Translations under genes and position numbers: made by a program
Notes under the pieces: model-generated
What the model saw: only the letters and a program-made list of their open reading frames with translations
The model's database searches: none
Told to the model about the DNA's origin: nothing
Origin: Candidatus Gastranaerophilales bacterium
GTDB taxonomy: Bacteria; Cyanobacteriota; Vampirovibrionia; Gastranaerophilales; Gastranaerophilaceae
Reading direction: 5' to 3'
Assembly (NCBI GenBank): GCA_944324475.1
Contig: CALUWK010000011.1
Span: forward strand, 1-46,152
DNA: 46,152 nucleotides
Part shown: positions 7,861 to 15,911 of the stretch, one piece after another
Numbering within the stretch: the first letter of the stretch is position 1
Layout: every line of letters begins with the position of its first letter

Positions 7861-8691
7861 TTATTTCTTTTTATATCTTTTTCCAAAAACTTCATGTACA
7901 TTTTCGGTTGATAAAAAGGCGTCTTTGTCGATTGAAAGAACAAGTTCTTTTAGTTTATAAAGTTCAATTCTTGGAACTACGCAATATACCATTGTTTTTT
8001 TAGCTTTACTGTATCCGCCCTGAGCATCAATATATGTTACGGTTTTGTTAAGGTTTTCGATGATAGCTTGTCCTAGTTCTCTGCCTTTGTCTGAAATAAT
8101 TCTGATTGATTTTTCTTCGCTCAAACCTTGTACTATACTATCTATTGCTCTATATGCAACAAGATATGTCAAGGTTGAATACATTGCTTGTTCCCAACCA
8201 TATAGAAAACCTGCACTAATAAAGATAAATACGTTTATGAACATTATTATTTCGCCAACAGAGTATGGGTATTTTTTTGAAATTTTCATTGCTAAAATTT
8301 CTGTTCCATCCATACAGGCATTATTTTTTAATACAATTCCGACTCCAATTCCAAGTATTCCCCCTCCAAAAAGAGCTGACAATAAAAGGTCATCTGTAAC
8401 TTTTGGAATGTTGTGATAAAAATTGACAAAGCCAGCTAAAGCAACAACGCTGTATAAAGCAGTAAAAATAAACTTTTTTCCAAACTCGTTTATCGCAAGT
8501 AGAACAAAAGGTATATTTAGAATTATAAGGAATATACCCAGATTTAGTTTTGTTATATAACTTGCCATAATTGAGATACCTACTATGCCTCCATCTATTA
8601 TTTGATTTGGAACCAAGAAGCATTCAAGTGCAAATGCTGCCAAAAAAGCTCCAAAAGTGCAAAATATTAAATTTAAAATAATTTCTTTCAT
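7861..8691 (-). CDS. YitT family membrane protein (DUF161/DUF2179)
   Basis: 276-residue integral membrane protein of the YitT family. About five hydrophobic helices occupy the first 180 residues, including the family-typical segment FLVPNQIIDGGIVGISIM and the GIGVGIVLKNNACMDGTEILA region. A soluble C-terminal DUF2179 domain (about residues 190-272) has the pattern KGRELGQAIIENLNKTVTYIDAQGGYSKAKKTMVYCVVPRIEL. DUF2179 folds like a small ligand-binding ferredoxin-like domain. The family's transported substrate is not established. The ATG at 8691 is only 23 bp from the divergent lipoprotein gene. A TATCAT lies 7 nt upstream of the ATG and there is no SD, so this start may also be leaderless. Confidence 0.9.
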   Translation of the reverse strand: MKEIILNLIFCTFGAFLAAFALECFLVPNQIIDGGIVGISIMASYITKLNLGIFLIILNIPFVLLAINEFGKKFIFTALYSVVALAGFVNFYHNIPKVTDDLLLSALFGGGILGIGVGIVLKNNACMDGTEILAMKISKKYPYSVGEIIMFINVFIFISAGFLYGWEQAMYSTLTYLVAYRAIDSIVQGLSEEKSIRIISDKGRELGQAIIENLNKTVTYIDAQGGYSKAKKTMVYCVVPRIELYKLKELVLSIDKDAFLSTENVHEVFGKRYKKK

Positions 8692-8714
8692 AAGATTTAT
8701 GATAAAATATTTTT
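8692..8714. promoter_or_regulatory. 23-bp divergent intergenic region with two -10 elements
   Basis: Plus strand: TAAAAT at 8703-8708, preceded by TGA (extended -10), then 6 nt, then the lipoprotein ATG at 8715. Minus strand: TATCAT at 8704-8699, then 7 nt, then the YitT ATG at 8691. There is no space for Shine-Dalgarno leaders, so transcription probably starts at the ATGs. Confidence 0.5.
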
Positions 8715-9500
8715 ATGAAAAAGTACATAACTTTTGCAATAATTTTTTTGGTTACTGTTTTATTATCGGGTTGTTCTTTTTTGAAGAAAGAAAAAGAATT
8801 GAGTGATTTTGATGTAATCAAAAAAAGAGGATATTTAATAGTTGGTGTAAAAAGTGATTCTCCTCCTTTTGGATATTATAAGGATGGTAAATTAACAGGG
8901 ATTGATGTTGAAATTGCTCACAATATAGCTAATTATATTTTTAAAAATGATTCTCCTGCAAATATTAGATTTGTTAATGTTAATGCTCAAAATAGAATTC
9001 AAAAGCTTAATTCAAGAGAAGTTGATATTTTGGTTGCTACAATGAGTATAAATGAAAAAAGAAGGCTTATTATGAGTTTTTCTATTCCTTATTTTGTTGC
9101 AAGTCAAAAAATAATGGTAAAAAAAATATCAAAGATTTCTCATCTTCAATATTTTAATAAAAATGGTAGATTGGCAGTTGTTATGGGTACTACAGGAGAA
9201 AAAATATCTCGTTTAATTGCACCTAATGCGCTATTTATTGGGGCTAAAACGTATAATGAAGCATATAATTTACTTCTAAATTCTCAAGTTGATGCAATTT
9301 TAGGTGATGATTGTATTTTGGCTGGATATAACGACGGGAGATTTAAAATTATAAATAGGGCGTATTCCAGAGAATATTATGCTGTTGCTATAAGAAAAAG
9401 TGAAAATTCTAAAGAATTGTTAAATTGTATTAACGCCGCTATAACAGTGTTGATTGATGAAAAGAAAATTAATTTAATAAAAGCAAAATATTTTATTTAA
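8715..9500 (+). CDS. solute-binding lipoprotein (SBP family 3, amino-acid type)
   Basis: 261-residue extracytoplasmic binding protein of the kind that feeds polar amino acid ABC transporters. A lipoprotein signal with lipobox LLSGC places the acylated Cys at about residue 20. The body follows the family 3 pattern: DVIKKRGYLIVGVKSDSPPFGYYKDGKLTGIDVEIA, then VDILVATMSINEKRR, YFVASQKIMV and the hinge region VVMGTTGEKI; VDAILGDD is near the C-terminal lobe. No permease or ATPase genes lie nearby, so it either serves a transporter encoded elsewhere or works as a stand-alone sensor or binding protein. The start is well supported by the lipobox and by a TAAAAT 6 nt upstream. Confidence 0.9.
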   Translation: MKKYITFAIIFLVTVLLSGCSFLKKEKELSDFDVIKKRGYLIVGVKSDSPPFGYYKDGKLTGIDVEIAHNIANYIFKNDSPANIRFVNVNAQNRIQKLNSREVDILVATMSINEKRRLIMSFSIPYFVASQKIMVKKISKISHLQYFNKNGRLAVVMGTTGEKISRLIAPNALFIGAKTYNEAYNLLLNSQVDAILGDDCILAGYNDGRFKIINRAYSREYYAVAIRKSENSKELLNCINAAITVLIDEKKINLIKAKYFI

Positions 9501-9550
9501 AAAAATAAGGTTTTTTAATATAATAATTCCGAATATATTTTGGTATTTTT

Positions 9551-11650
9551 ATGGATAGAAATAAAATTAGAAAAAAGATAATTTTTTGGAATTTTTTTGT
9601 TTGGTTGTTTTTGATAATTGCGCTTTATCAAAGTTATGCAGTATATTTTGTTGATTTAACTTCAACAAAGTCAAAGTGGGTCGGGCTTTTTGCTGGTGCG
9701 GTTGCGGTTTTATTTGCTTCTGTTCGAATTTTAGAAAATTTGTTTTATGGTGATAAGAATGATTCTATACAAAAGATAGGTAATTATTTTTATAATGGAG
9801 CTTTGGTTTTTTTTAGGTCTCAAATAAAATTTCTTTTTATTTTTGCGGTTTTAATTTTTTGGTTTCTTTTTAAAAAAATCGGTGTTTCTTTTTTGATTTG
9901 TTTTATTTTTGGAATTATAACTTTTTTATTTTCTTATTTTATTTCTGTCTTTATGTGTTCGAAAACAATAATCAGAGTTGTTAAAGCTATTGAAGAATCT
10001 GGAACATTAGCTTCAAAAATGGCTCTTAATTCGGGGGTTGTTTCATCTTTCATGGGGGTTGGAGTTAGTTTGTGTGTTGTTACAATATTGTTTCATTTAT
10101 ATAAGGATTATCAAACTATAAACGGTTTTTTACTGGGTGCAAGTTTTGCTTGTTTATTTGGTTGTGTTTGTTCTGCTATTATAAAAAAGTCCGCTTCTTG
10201 TGCTTTGGGAGTAGTTTCTGGCCATGTTGCAGATATTGATTTATATGATAAAAGGTCTCCTGTTTTATTGTTGAACGGACTTTCCAAAATAATTTTTAAT
10301 GTTGGTTCTGTATCGTCTGATATGCTACTTACTTTTTGTGCTATTTTGATTGCTTCTATGACCATTGGAGCTTTTGCTTATAATCTTATGGGGTGTTTTT
10401 TGCCTATTGTAATTTGTGCAGGTGGTGTTTTTGCTTCTGTGTTAAGTATTTTGTTGATGAAAATTAATAAAGTTCAAAATTATTTTAAAATTTTTTATTT
10501 TTCTATTATAAAAGCTGTTGTGATTTTAGCTATTATATCTTTTTATTGTATTAAAATTTGGATTCCTGATGGTATTGGATTATTTTATTCAATATTGGTT
10601 GGTCTTTTTTCTTCTGTTTTGGTATGTTTTGTGGGTTTTAAATATTTAAATGGTTATTCTAAAGCTGTTAAAAAAGTTGCTAATGTTGCAATTTCGGGTT
10701 TTGTGCCTGCTTTTTTACAAACTTTACAAGAAAGTTTTATGAGTCTTTTTTTGCCTGCTGTTTTAATTTCTTTAAATATAATATTATCTTTTTTGTTGGC
10801 AGAAGGAATTGAGTCTCCTCTTTTTGGCATTTATGGAATAGCTTTATCTATTCTTTCAATGATTTCAACTATGGGAGTAGTATTGTGTATTAATAATTTT
10901 TCGGTTATTTTGAACTCATCGGGAGAAGTAATTGAATCTTATGAGAATAACGATGTTAAAGTTAAAGCTCAAGAGTTATATTTCGGTGGTGCTACATATA
11001 GCAGTGTGATTTTTGGAAAGAATTTTTTTGATATTTCTGCTATTTTATCTTCAATATTAGTGTTTATTGCATATACTTTTGTAGCCGAGCTTGAAATGAT
11101 TGATGTTTTAAATCCTTATGTTCTAGGTTCGCTTTTTATAGGTGTTTCTTTGCCTTTTTTGTATATTGCATTTATTTTAAGTGGTGTTAATAATATTTCT
11201 AAGAGACTCGTTTTTGAGTCAAAAAAACAATTTAGAAATTATCCTCAAATTTTAAGGTTTGAAATGCGACCTGATTATGAAAAGTGCATTGATATTGCTT
11301 CTTTAAATTCTATAATTCAAGTTGTATTTTATACTATGTTGATAGTTATAATTTTTGTTTTTATTGCACTTTACTTAAAATCTGAGGCCGTTGGCGGATT
11401 GGTTATTGGTGCTATTTTGTCTTCTTCTTGTTTGTTATTTTTTGCAGGTAGTTCATCTTTTATTGCAAGAAGTGCTAAGAAGTTTTTAAGAAAAGAGTAT
11501 GAAAACTCCAATTTGTCTGATGAGTATGCAGTGTTAATTCAAAATGATGAAGTTTTTAATTCAATAAAAGAGTTGTTTATTCCAACCATAAAAAGTTTGA
11601 TTAAATTTTTAGCTATTTTGTTATTGACCTTGGCTCCGTTGTTTATGTAG
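9551..11650 (+). CDS. degenerate membrane-bound pyrophosphatase homologue lacking catalytic residues
   Basis: 699-residue polytopic membrane protein with about 15-16 hydrophobic segments, the size of ion-pumping membrane pyrophosphatases (HppA). Alignment by eye is colinear. The region around residues 210-228 (IIKKSASCALGVVSGHV) matches canonical IYTKAADVGADLVGKVE. Residues 235-262 match the NPATIADNVGDNVGDVAG block. GIYGIALSILSMISTMGVVL matches GLYGIALAxxGMLxTxGxxLA. RPDYEKCIDIAS matches KPDYxxCVDIST. SFIARSAKKFLR matches AWDNAKKYIE. In every acidic motif the metal- and pyrophosphate-binding Asp residues are gone (for example DVGAD to SCALG, and GDTVGDPFKDT to QNDEVFNSIKEL). It therefore cannot hydrolyse pyrophosphate by the known mechanism. 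Its role is unknown; structural or regulatory use of the fold is possible. Confidence 0.8.
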   Translation: MDRNKIRKKIIFWNFFVWLFLIIALYQSYAVYFVDLTSTKSKWVGLFAGAVAVLFASVRILENLFYGDKNDSIQKIGNYFYNGALVFFRSQIKFLFIFAVLIFWFLFKKIGVSFLICFIFGIITFLFSYFISVFMCSKTIIRVVKAIEESGTLASKMALNSGVVSSFMGVGVSLCVVTILFHLYKDYQTINGFLLGASFACLFGCVCSAIIKKSASCALGVVSGHVADIDLYDKRSPVLLLNGLSKIIFNVGSVSSDMLLTFCAILIASMTIGAFAYNLMGCFLPIVICAGGVFASVLSILLMKINKVQNYFKIFYFSIIKAVVILAIISFYCIKIWIPDGIGLFYSILVGLFSSVLVCFVGFKYLNGYSKAVKKVANVAISGFVPAFLQTLQESFMSLFLPAVLISLNIILSFLLAEGIESPLFGIYGIALSILSMISTMGVVLCINNFSVILNSSGEVIESYENNDVKVKAQELYFGGATYSSVIFGKNFFDISAILSSILVFIAYTFVAELEMIDVLNPYVLGSLFIGVSLPFLYIAFILSGVNNISKRLVFESKKQFRNYPQILRFEMRPDYEKCIDIASLNSIIQVVFYTMLIVIIFVFIALYLKSEAVGGLVIGAILSSSCLLFFAGSSSFIARSAKKFLRKEYENSNLSDEYAVLIQNDEVFNSIKELFIPTIKSLIKFLAILLLTLAPLFM

Positions 11651-11667
11651 TATTAGTAGAGTATAAT
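11639..11667 (+). promoter_or_regulatory. leaderless-type promoter of the yjbQ-pepP-trmH operon
   Basis: TTGTTT (11639-11644), 17 nt, TATAAT (11662-11667), 6 nt, ATG (11674). It lies across the end of the upstream gene. Confidence 0.6.
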
Positions 11668-11673
11668 TAAGAA

Positions 11674-12090
11674 ATGAGTGTAAAAATAGAGAAATTTACA
11701 ATTTCAACAAAGGGTTTTGATGATATTATTGATATAACATCAAAAATTCAAGGAATTGTTTCGGGTTTTGATGTTAAGGACGCATTGCTTAGCGTTTTTG
11801 TTGCTGCATCTACAGCTTCTGTTGTTACTATTGAATATGAACCGGGGCTTGTTGTTGATTTACCTGAGTTGTTAAATACACTAGTTCCGATTAATAGGGT
11901 ATATGAACATGACAAAAAGTGGCATGACGGTAACGGATATTCACATTTGCGCTCGACATTACTGGGAAATTCTTTAACAATTCCTGTTGTTAACGGTAAA
12001 TTAGAATTGGGTAGCTGGCAACAGATAGTTTTGGTTGATTTTGATAATAAGCCTAGAGTTCGTGAAATTATAGTTACTGCTATATTTTGA
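11674..12090 (+). CDS. yjbQ: YjbQ / UPF0047 family protein
   Basis: 138-residue protein of the YjbQ (UPF0047) family, often labelled secondary thiamine-phosphate synthase because E. coli YjbQ can complement thiE mutants. Family landmarks are FTISTKGFDDIIDITSKIQGIV, then VFVAASTASVVTIEYEPGLVVDL, then HDKKWHDGNGYSHLRSTLLGNSLTIPVVNGKLELGSWQQIVLVDFDNKPRVREI. The conserved His/Asp residues of the cavity (WHDGNGYSHLR) are present. It is complete and of normal length. It begins the cluster with pepP and trmH; the pepP start follows within a few bases of its stop. The true physiological reaction of the family remains uncertain, so no thiamine role is claimed. Confidence 0.93.
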   Translation: MSVKIEKFTISTKGFDDIIDITSKIQGIVSGFDVKDALLSVFVAASTASVVTIEYEPGLVVDLPELLNTLVPINRVYEHDKKWHDGNGYSHLRSTLLGNSLTIPVVNGKLELGSWQQIVLVDFDNKPRVREIIVTAIF

Positions 12091-12095
12091 TTTGT

Positions 12096-13727
12096 ATGGT
12101 TATGAATAGTAATAAAAGAAAAAAACAAATAAAATTATATACAGATATTTTAAATGATGGAGAGTTTTTGCTTTTAAAGTCTGTTGATTCTTATTTTAAC
12201 GCTCCTTTTAAAGGATCTGCTTTAAATTTGTTGACTAATTTTTCCGGCAGTTGCGCAGAGGCGATTGTTGATAAAAATGGTAAAATAAAAATATTTGTTG
12301 ATCCAAGGTATCATATTTTAGTTGAAAAACAAGTTTTTTCTGATATTGATATATACAAAATGCCTCTGAGTGAGACCTTTTTTGAAGCATTTAAAAAAAA
12401 TTATCCGAAGAATTCTATTTTGCATATTCCAATAGATATAAAATTTTCAGATTATATGGAGTTGGATAAATATTTTGATTTAAGAACTTATAAAATTCCT
12501 GATAAGTATATTAAAAATTTCGATTTAATTAAAAGTGCCCCTGTTTTTTTAGCTGATAAGGAGGTTTGCAAGAATGATTTTAAAAGTAAATTAAATAAAT
12601 TAAAAAAGCTTTATCCTAAAAAGCAGAAGTTTATTATTTTTAATCCTGATATTATATGTTGGTTAACTAATTTAAGAAGTTTTCAAACATTATATTCTTC
12701 GGCTTTTCGTTCTATATTGTATATCGATTTAAAAAATTTTAATAATGTTCTTTTTCTTGATAATCCTTCAAAGGCGGAAAAAATTGAAAATTTAAAGTAT
12801 ATGAAATTGTCTGCATTTAAGAATTTTGTTAATTCAATTAATGACAGAATTGAAATTAAATTCGAAGATGTAACATTGGATAATTTTTTAGCTATTAAAA
12901 AACCTATGGAGGATAAAGAAGACTGTTTTTCTTTAATTTCATCAGTAAAATTTGATTCTGAAGTTGAATATTTGAAAAAGTGTTATAAAAATTTGGATAA
13001 TGCGATTTTTAATTTTAAAAAAAGATTAAAAGTTGGCTTGAGTGAGTTTGATTTAGTGAAAATATTTGAAGAAGAATTATTAAAAACCGGTGCTATATCT
13101 ACTTCTTTTAAAACAATACTTTCTATAAATGAAAATACTGCTTCAATTCACTATTCTTCTTATGATAAGAATAAAATTTTAAAAAATGAAAGCATAATTC
13201 TTCTTGATTGTGGCGGTTATTGGTCTAATGGTTATGCAACTGATATTACACGTACTTTTTATTTTGGCACAAATCCTTTAACAATATATAAAAAAATATA
13301 TACTTATGTTTTAAAGGCATTTATAAATTGTTATTTGTCAAAGAAAACTGGCGCTAAGGAACTTGATTTAATTGCAAGAAATATTTTATCTTGTTGTAAT
13401 AATGAAGGATTTTGTTTTAACCATGGTTTAGGTCATGGAATTGGAACGAATGTTCATCAAAATCCGCCAAGGTTGTCTTTAAACAGTAATGATATAATTT
13501 TACCTTATCAAGTACATTCGATTGAACCTGGTTTATATGGCAAGTCTGATAATGTAGAATTTGGTGTAAGATTAGAAAATTGCGTATATTTTGATGTTGA
13601 CTACAGTAGACATTCTTTGTCAAAATTTCCTTTTGAGGGGATTTTAATAGATTATAAGATTCTTGATGTAAAAGAAAAAGAATTTGTTGAATTATGGCAA
13701 CGTGGAATATATGATGAAAGAAATTGA
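12096..13727 (+). CDS. M24-family aminopeptidase P-like metallopeptidase
   Basis: About 543-residue cytosolic peptidase of the Xaa-Pro aminopeptidase type. The N-terminal creatinase-like domains (about residues 1-290) are divergent. The C-terminal pita-bread domain has all five metal ligands: Asp in LLDCGGYW, Asp in GYATDITRTFYFG, His in NHGLGHGIG, Glu in SIEPGLYG and Glu in GVRLENCVYF. FNHGLGHGIGTNVHQNPP is the classic M24B signature. It would release N-terminal residues before proline, useful for peptide breakdown. No SD is visible, and the ATG at 12096 or 12102 follows the yjbQ stop at 12090, so reinitiation is likely. Its end overlaps the methyltransferase start. Confidence 0.92.
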   Translation: MVMNSNKRKKQIKLYTDILNDGEFLLLKSVDSYFNAPFKGSALNLLTNFSGSCAEAIVDKNGKIKIFVDPRYHILVEKQVFSDIDIYKMPLSETFFEAFKKNYPKNSILHIPIDIKFSDYMELDKYFDLRTYKIPDKYIKNFDLIKSAPVFLADKEVCKNDFKSKLNKLKKLYPKKQKFIIFNPDIICWLTNLRSFQTLYSSAFRSILYIDLKNFNNVLFLDNPSKAEKIENLKYMKLSAFKNFVNSINDRIEIKFEDVTLDNFLAIKKPMEDKEDCFSLISSVKFDSEVEYLKKCYKNLDNAIFNFKKRLKVGLSEFDLVKIFEEELLKTGAISTSFKTILSINENTASIHYSSYDKNKILKNESIILLDCGGYWSNGYATDITRTFYFGTNPLTIYKKIYTYVLKAFINCYLSKKTGAKELDLIARNILSCCNNEGFCFNHGLGHGIGTNVHQNPPRLSLNSNDIILPYQVHSIEPGLYGKSDNVEFGVRLENCVYFDVDYSRHSLSKFPFEGILIDYKILDVKEKEFVELWQRGIYDERN

Positions 13728-14487
13728 AATTACAAGTGTGCAAAATGAATTGGTAAAATTTGCAGTTAAACTTCAAAATGCCAAATTCAGAAAAAAACAA
13801 AAGTTGATTTTTGTTGATGGAGATAAGTCGATTATCGGTTTAGTTAATGATGGGGTTGAATTTGAATATATTTTTTTAAAAAAAGATAATCCTTATATAA
13901 ATAAGGTTATAGCAAAAGAAATTATATATGTGAATGATAAAATTTTAGAAAAAATTTCATCTGTTGTAAGCCCGTCTTCTATGGTAGGAATTATAAAAGA
14001 ACCAAAAATACTTGTCGATGAATTTATTAATTTTAAAAAAATTGCTTTGCTTGATGGAATTAAAGATGCTGGTAATTTAGGTACAATTATTCGTTCTGCA
14101 AGCGCATTTTCTATAGATGGAATTTTGCTTATTAATGATTGTGTTGATATTTATAATCCTAAAACAATAAGGGCTGCAGCTCAAAATATGTTTAAAATTC
14201 CCGTTGCAAAAGTTGATTTGGATTTTATAAAGTTACTTAAAAAAACTCATGTTTTAATTTCAACTGTTGTAAATTCAAATAATGATTTTATGGACTATAA
14301 TTTTCCTGATAAGTTTATTGTTGCTTTTGGTTCTGAAGCAAATGGGTTAAGTAATGAAATTGTTGAATTGAGTGATGAAAAAATAACATTATTTATGGAT
14401 AATGAAGTTGAATCATTAAATCTTGCTGTATGTTCATCGGTTGTGTTTGCATTAATAAAATTAAACCAAAGATTTATTCTTTCCTAG
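13711..14487 (+). CDS. SpoU/TrmH-type RNA 2'-O-methyltransferase
   Basis: About 258-residue SPOUT-class methyltransferase that adds 2'-O-methyl groups to rRNA or tRNA using SAM. The N-terminal substrate-binding region (VQNELVKFAVKLQNAKFRKKQKLIFVDGDKSI) is the SpoU_sub_bind type. The three knot motifs are LLDGIKDAGNLGTIIRSASAF, IVAFGSEANGLSNEI and VESLNLAVCSSVVFAL, all well conserved, so it should be active. The target nucleotide cannot be predicted. I choose the ATG at 13711 (or 13714); a longer reading frame from TTG 13684 would lie deeper inside the peptidase gene. It overlaps the upstream gene by 17 bp, which implies translational coupling. Confidence 0.9.
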   Translation: MMKEIEITSVQNELVKFAVKLQNAKFRKKQKLIFVDGDKSIIGLVNDGVEFEYIFLKKDNPYINKVIAKEIIYVNDKILEKISSVVSPSSMVGIIKEPKILVDEFINFKKIALLDGIKDAGNLGTIIRSASAFSIDGILLINDCVDIYNPKTIRAAAQNMFKIPVAKVDLDFIKLLKKTHVLISTVVNSNNDFMDYNFPDKFIVAFGSEANGLSNEIVELSDEKITLFMDNEVESLNLAVCSSVVFALIKLNQRFILS

Positions 14488-14564
14488 CCTAATTATTTAT
14501 TGCCTTGGAGCTGATATTGTGCTATTATTATCCTACAGTGTAGATTAATTTTAAAGAGGTATAA

Positions 14565-14771
14565 ATGCGAATTGTTCCATTAACTTACAGCGGAAGTTTT
14601 AATAAGGTTAACAATAAAAACACCGTAAAAACAAGATTTGAAAGTAATGGAAGCTATAGCCAGAAAAAATTACCTCATCAATATACAGGTGAAATAAGTT
14701 ATGATTTAGCTTATGCAAGCATGTTTGATTCGAAAATTGCAAATGATTTAAAATTAATGGGTTTGATATAA
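14565..14771 (+). CDS. small hypothetical protein, 68 residues
   Basis: Begins at an ATG 8-9 nt after an AAAGAGG ribosome binding site, one of the clearer SD sequences in the window, which supports a real gene. The product is polar, rich in Asn, Lys, Ser and Tyr (for example YSGSFNKVNNKN near the N-terminus and GEISYDLAYASMFDS near the C-terminus). It has no signal peptide, cysteines or hydrophobic helix. I recognise no family. It ends 29 bp before the MTA phosphorylase start and probably shares its transcript. The polar N-terminus resembles those of other lineage-type small proteins in this window. Confidence 0.6.
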   Translation: MRIVPLTYSGSFNKVNNKNTVKTRFESNGSYSQKKLPHQYTGEISYDLAYASMFDSKIANDLKLMGLI

Positions 14772-14800
14772 ATTTTTGTTTTAGGTTGGGGTATGTTGGC

Positions 14801-15586
14801 ATGAAAGATTTGGCAAGTATTGGTATTTTTGGCGGTTCAGGTTTTTATAAATTTTTGGATAATATTCAAGAAGTTTACTTAGAAACGCCTTATGGCAAGA
14901 CTTCAGATGCTATTATGCTTGGTACTATTGCAAATAAAAAAGTTGCATTTATGCCACGTCATGGAAGAAATCATTCCATTGCACCTCATAAAGTTAATTA
15001 TAAAGCAAACGTTTGGGCAATGAAGGAGATTGGTTGTAAAAGAGTTATATCTCCTTGTGCAGCAGGCTCATTGCAAAAGGACGTAAAACCAGGCGATATT
15101 GTTTTTTGCGATCAGTATGTTAACTGGACTAGTGGTCGAGGTGATACTTTTTTTGATAAAAATGATATTCAACATATTTCTGCCGCTGAGCCTTATTGTC
15201 CTCAATTAAGAGAGATAGCAATAAGTTGTGCAAGTGACTTAGGTTTTTCAATTCATAAGACAGGAACGGTTGTTGTTATTCAAGGACCTAGGTTTAGTAC
15301 AAAAGCCGAAAGTGCCTTTTTTAGTAAGCAAGGTTGGCAAGTTATTAATATGACTCAATATCCTGAAGCTCATCTTGTTAAGGAGTTAAATATGTGTCCT
15401 TTGAATATATCTTTAATTACGGATTATGATGCAGGTCTGGTTGCAGATTGTGAGCCAGTTTCCCATGAAGCCGTTATGAAAGTTTTTAGTGATAATATTC
15501 AAAAATTGCAAAAATTATTATTTAAAATTGTTGAAATGACTGATGACACAAAAACTTGTGATTGTGATAATCAAGCAAAATGGTAA
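14801..15586 (+). CDS. mtnP: S-methyl-5'-thioadenosine phosphorylase
   Basis: Cleaves 5'-methylthioadenosine with phosphate to adenine and 5-methylthioribose-1-phosphate, salvaging purine and methionine sulfur after polyamine or related SAM use. The sequence shows the PNP/MTAP family core: IGIFGGSGFYKFL, the phosphate-binding MPRHGRNHSIAPHKVNYKANVWAMKE, ISPCAAGSLQ, GTVVVIQGPRFSTKAES and the substrate-side VINMTQYPEAHLVKEL (Met-Thr-x-x-x-E). Length from ATG 14801 is 261 residues. An upstream in-frame TTG (14786) is less likely because homologues begin near MKDLASIGIFGG. It is followed by yggT after 9 bp. Related 5'-methylthioinosine phosphorylases share most motifs, so the exact nucleoside is the main doubt. 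Confidence 0.92.
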   Translation: MKDLASIGIFGGSGFYKFLDNIQEVYLETPYGKTSDAIMLGTIANKKVAFMPRHGRNHSIAPHKVNYKANVWAMKEIGCKRVISPCAAGSLQKDVKPGDIVFCDQYVNWTSGRGDTFFDKNDIQHISAAEPYCPQLREIAISCASDLGFSIHKTGTVVVIQGPRFSTKAESAFFSKQGWQVINMTQYPEAHLVKELNMCPLNISLITDYDAGLVADCEPVSHEAVMKVFSDNIQKLQKLLFKIVEMTDDTKTCDCDNQAKW

Positions 15587-15595
15587 AGGTGAGAT

Positions 15596-15862
15596 ATGGG
15601 TTTAGCAGTTGCAGTTGCAAGAGTTTTTGATTTAATTTTTTTAGTATTGTTTGTCACAATATTGCTTTCATGGTTTCCAAAAATTAATTGGTATAATGAG
15701 CCGTTTCGCTCCATGAGGGCGTTTAGCGAGATATTTTTAGCTCCCTTTAGGAGACTTATCCCTCCAATAGGAATGATTGATATTTCTCCTATTGTAGCAT
15801 TTTTTTGTTTATCAATTTTAAGGAATATATTGGTTGGAGTGCTTGTTAAAGTTGGAATTTAG
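15596..15862 (+). CDS. yggT: YggT family membrane protein
   Basis: 88-residue integral membrane protein of the YggT family (Ycf19 in cyanobacteria and plastids). It has two hydrophobic helices (about residues 8-26 and 60-85) around the conserved loop SWFPKINWYNEPFRSMRAFSEIFLAPFRRLIPPIGMIDISPI. YggT proteins are linked to cell division, membrane organisation and osmotic shock, but no biochemical activity is settled. A good SD (AAAGGTGAG) precedes the ATG. The gene ends the small-protein/mtnP transcript and is followed by a strong bidirectional terminator shared with the convergent fabF. Confidence 0.93.
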   Translation: MGLAVAVARVFDLIFLVLFVTILLSWFPKINWYNEPFRSMRAFSEIFLAPFRRLIPPIGMIDISPIVAFFCLSILRNILVGVLVKVGI

Positions 15863-15873
15863 ATTTTTAAAAA

Positions 15874-15897
15874 AAGACCTCAAATTTTTGAGGTCTT
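15874..15897. terminator. bidirectional intrinsic terminator between yggT and fabF
   Basis: An 11-bp perfect stem (AAGACCTCAAA / TTTGAGGTCTT, loop TT) flanked by an A-run on the left and a T-rich run on the right, so it can end both yggT (plus) and fabF (minus). Confidence 0.85.
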
Positions 15898-15911
15898 CTC
15901 TTTATTTTGTT

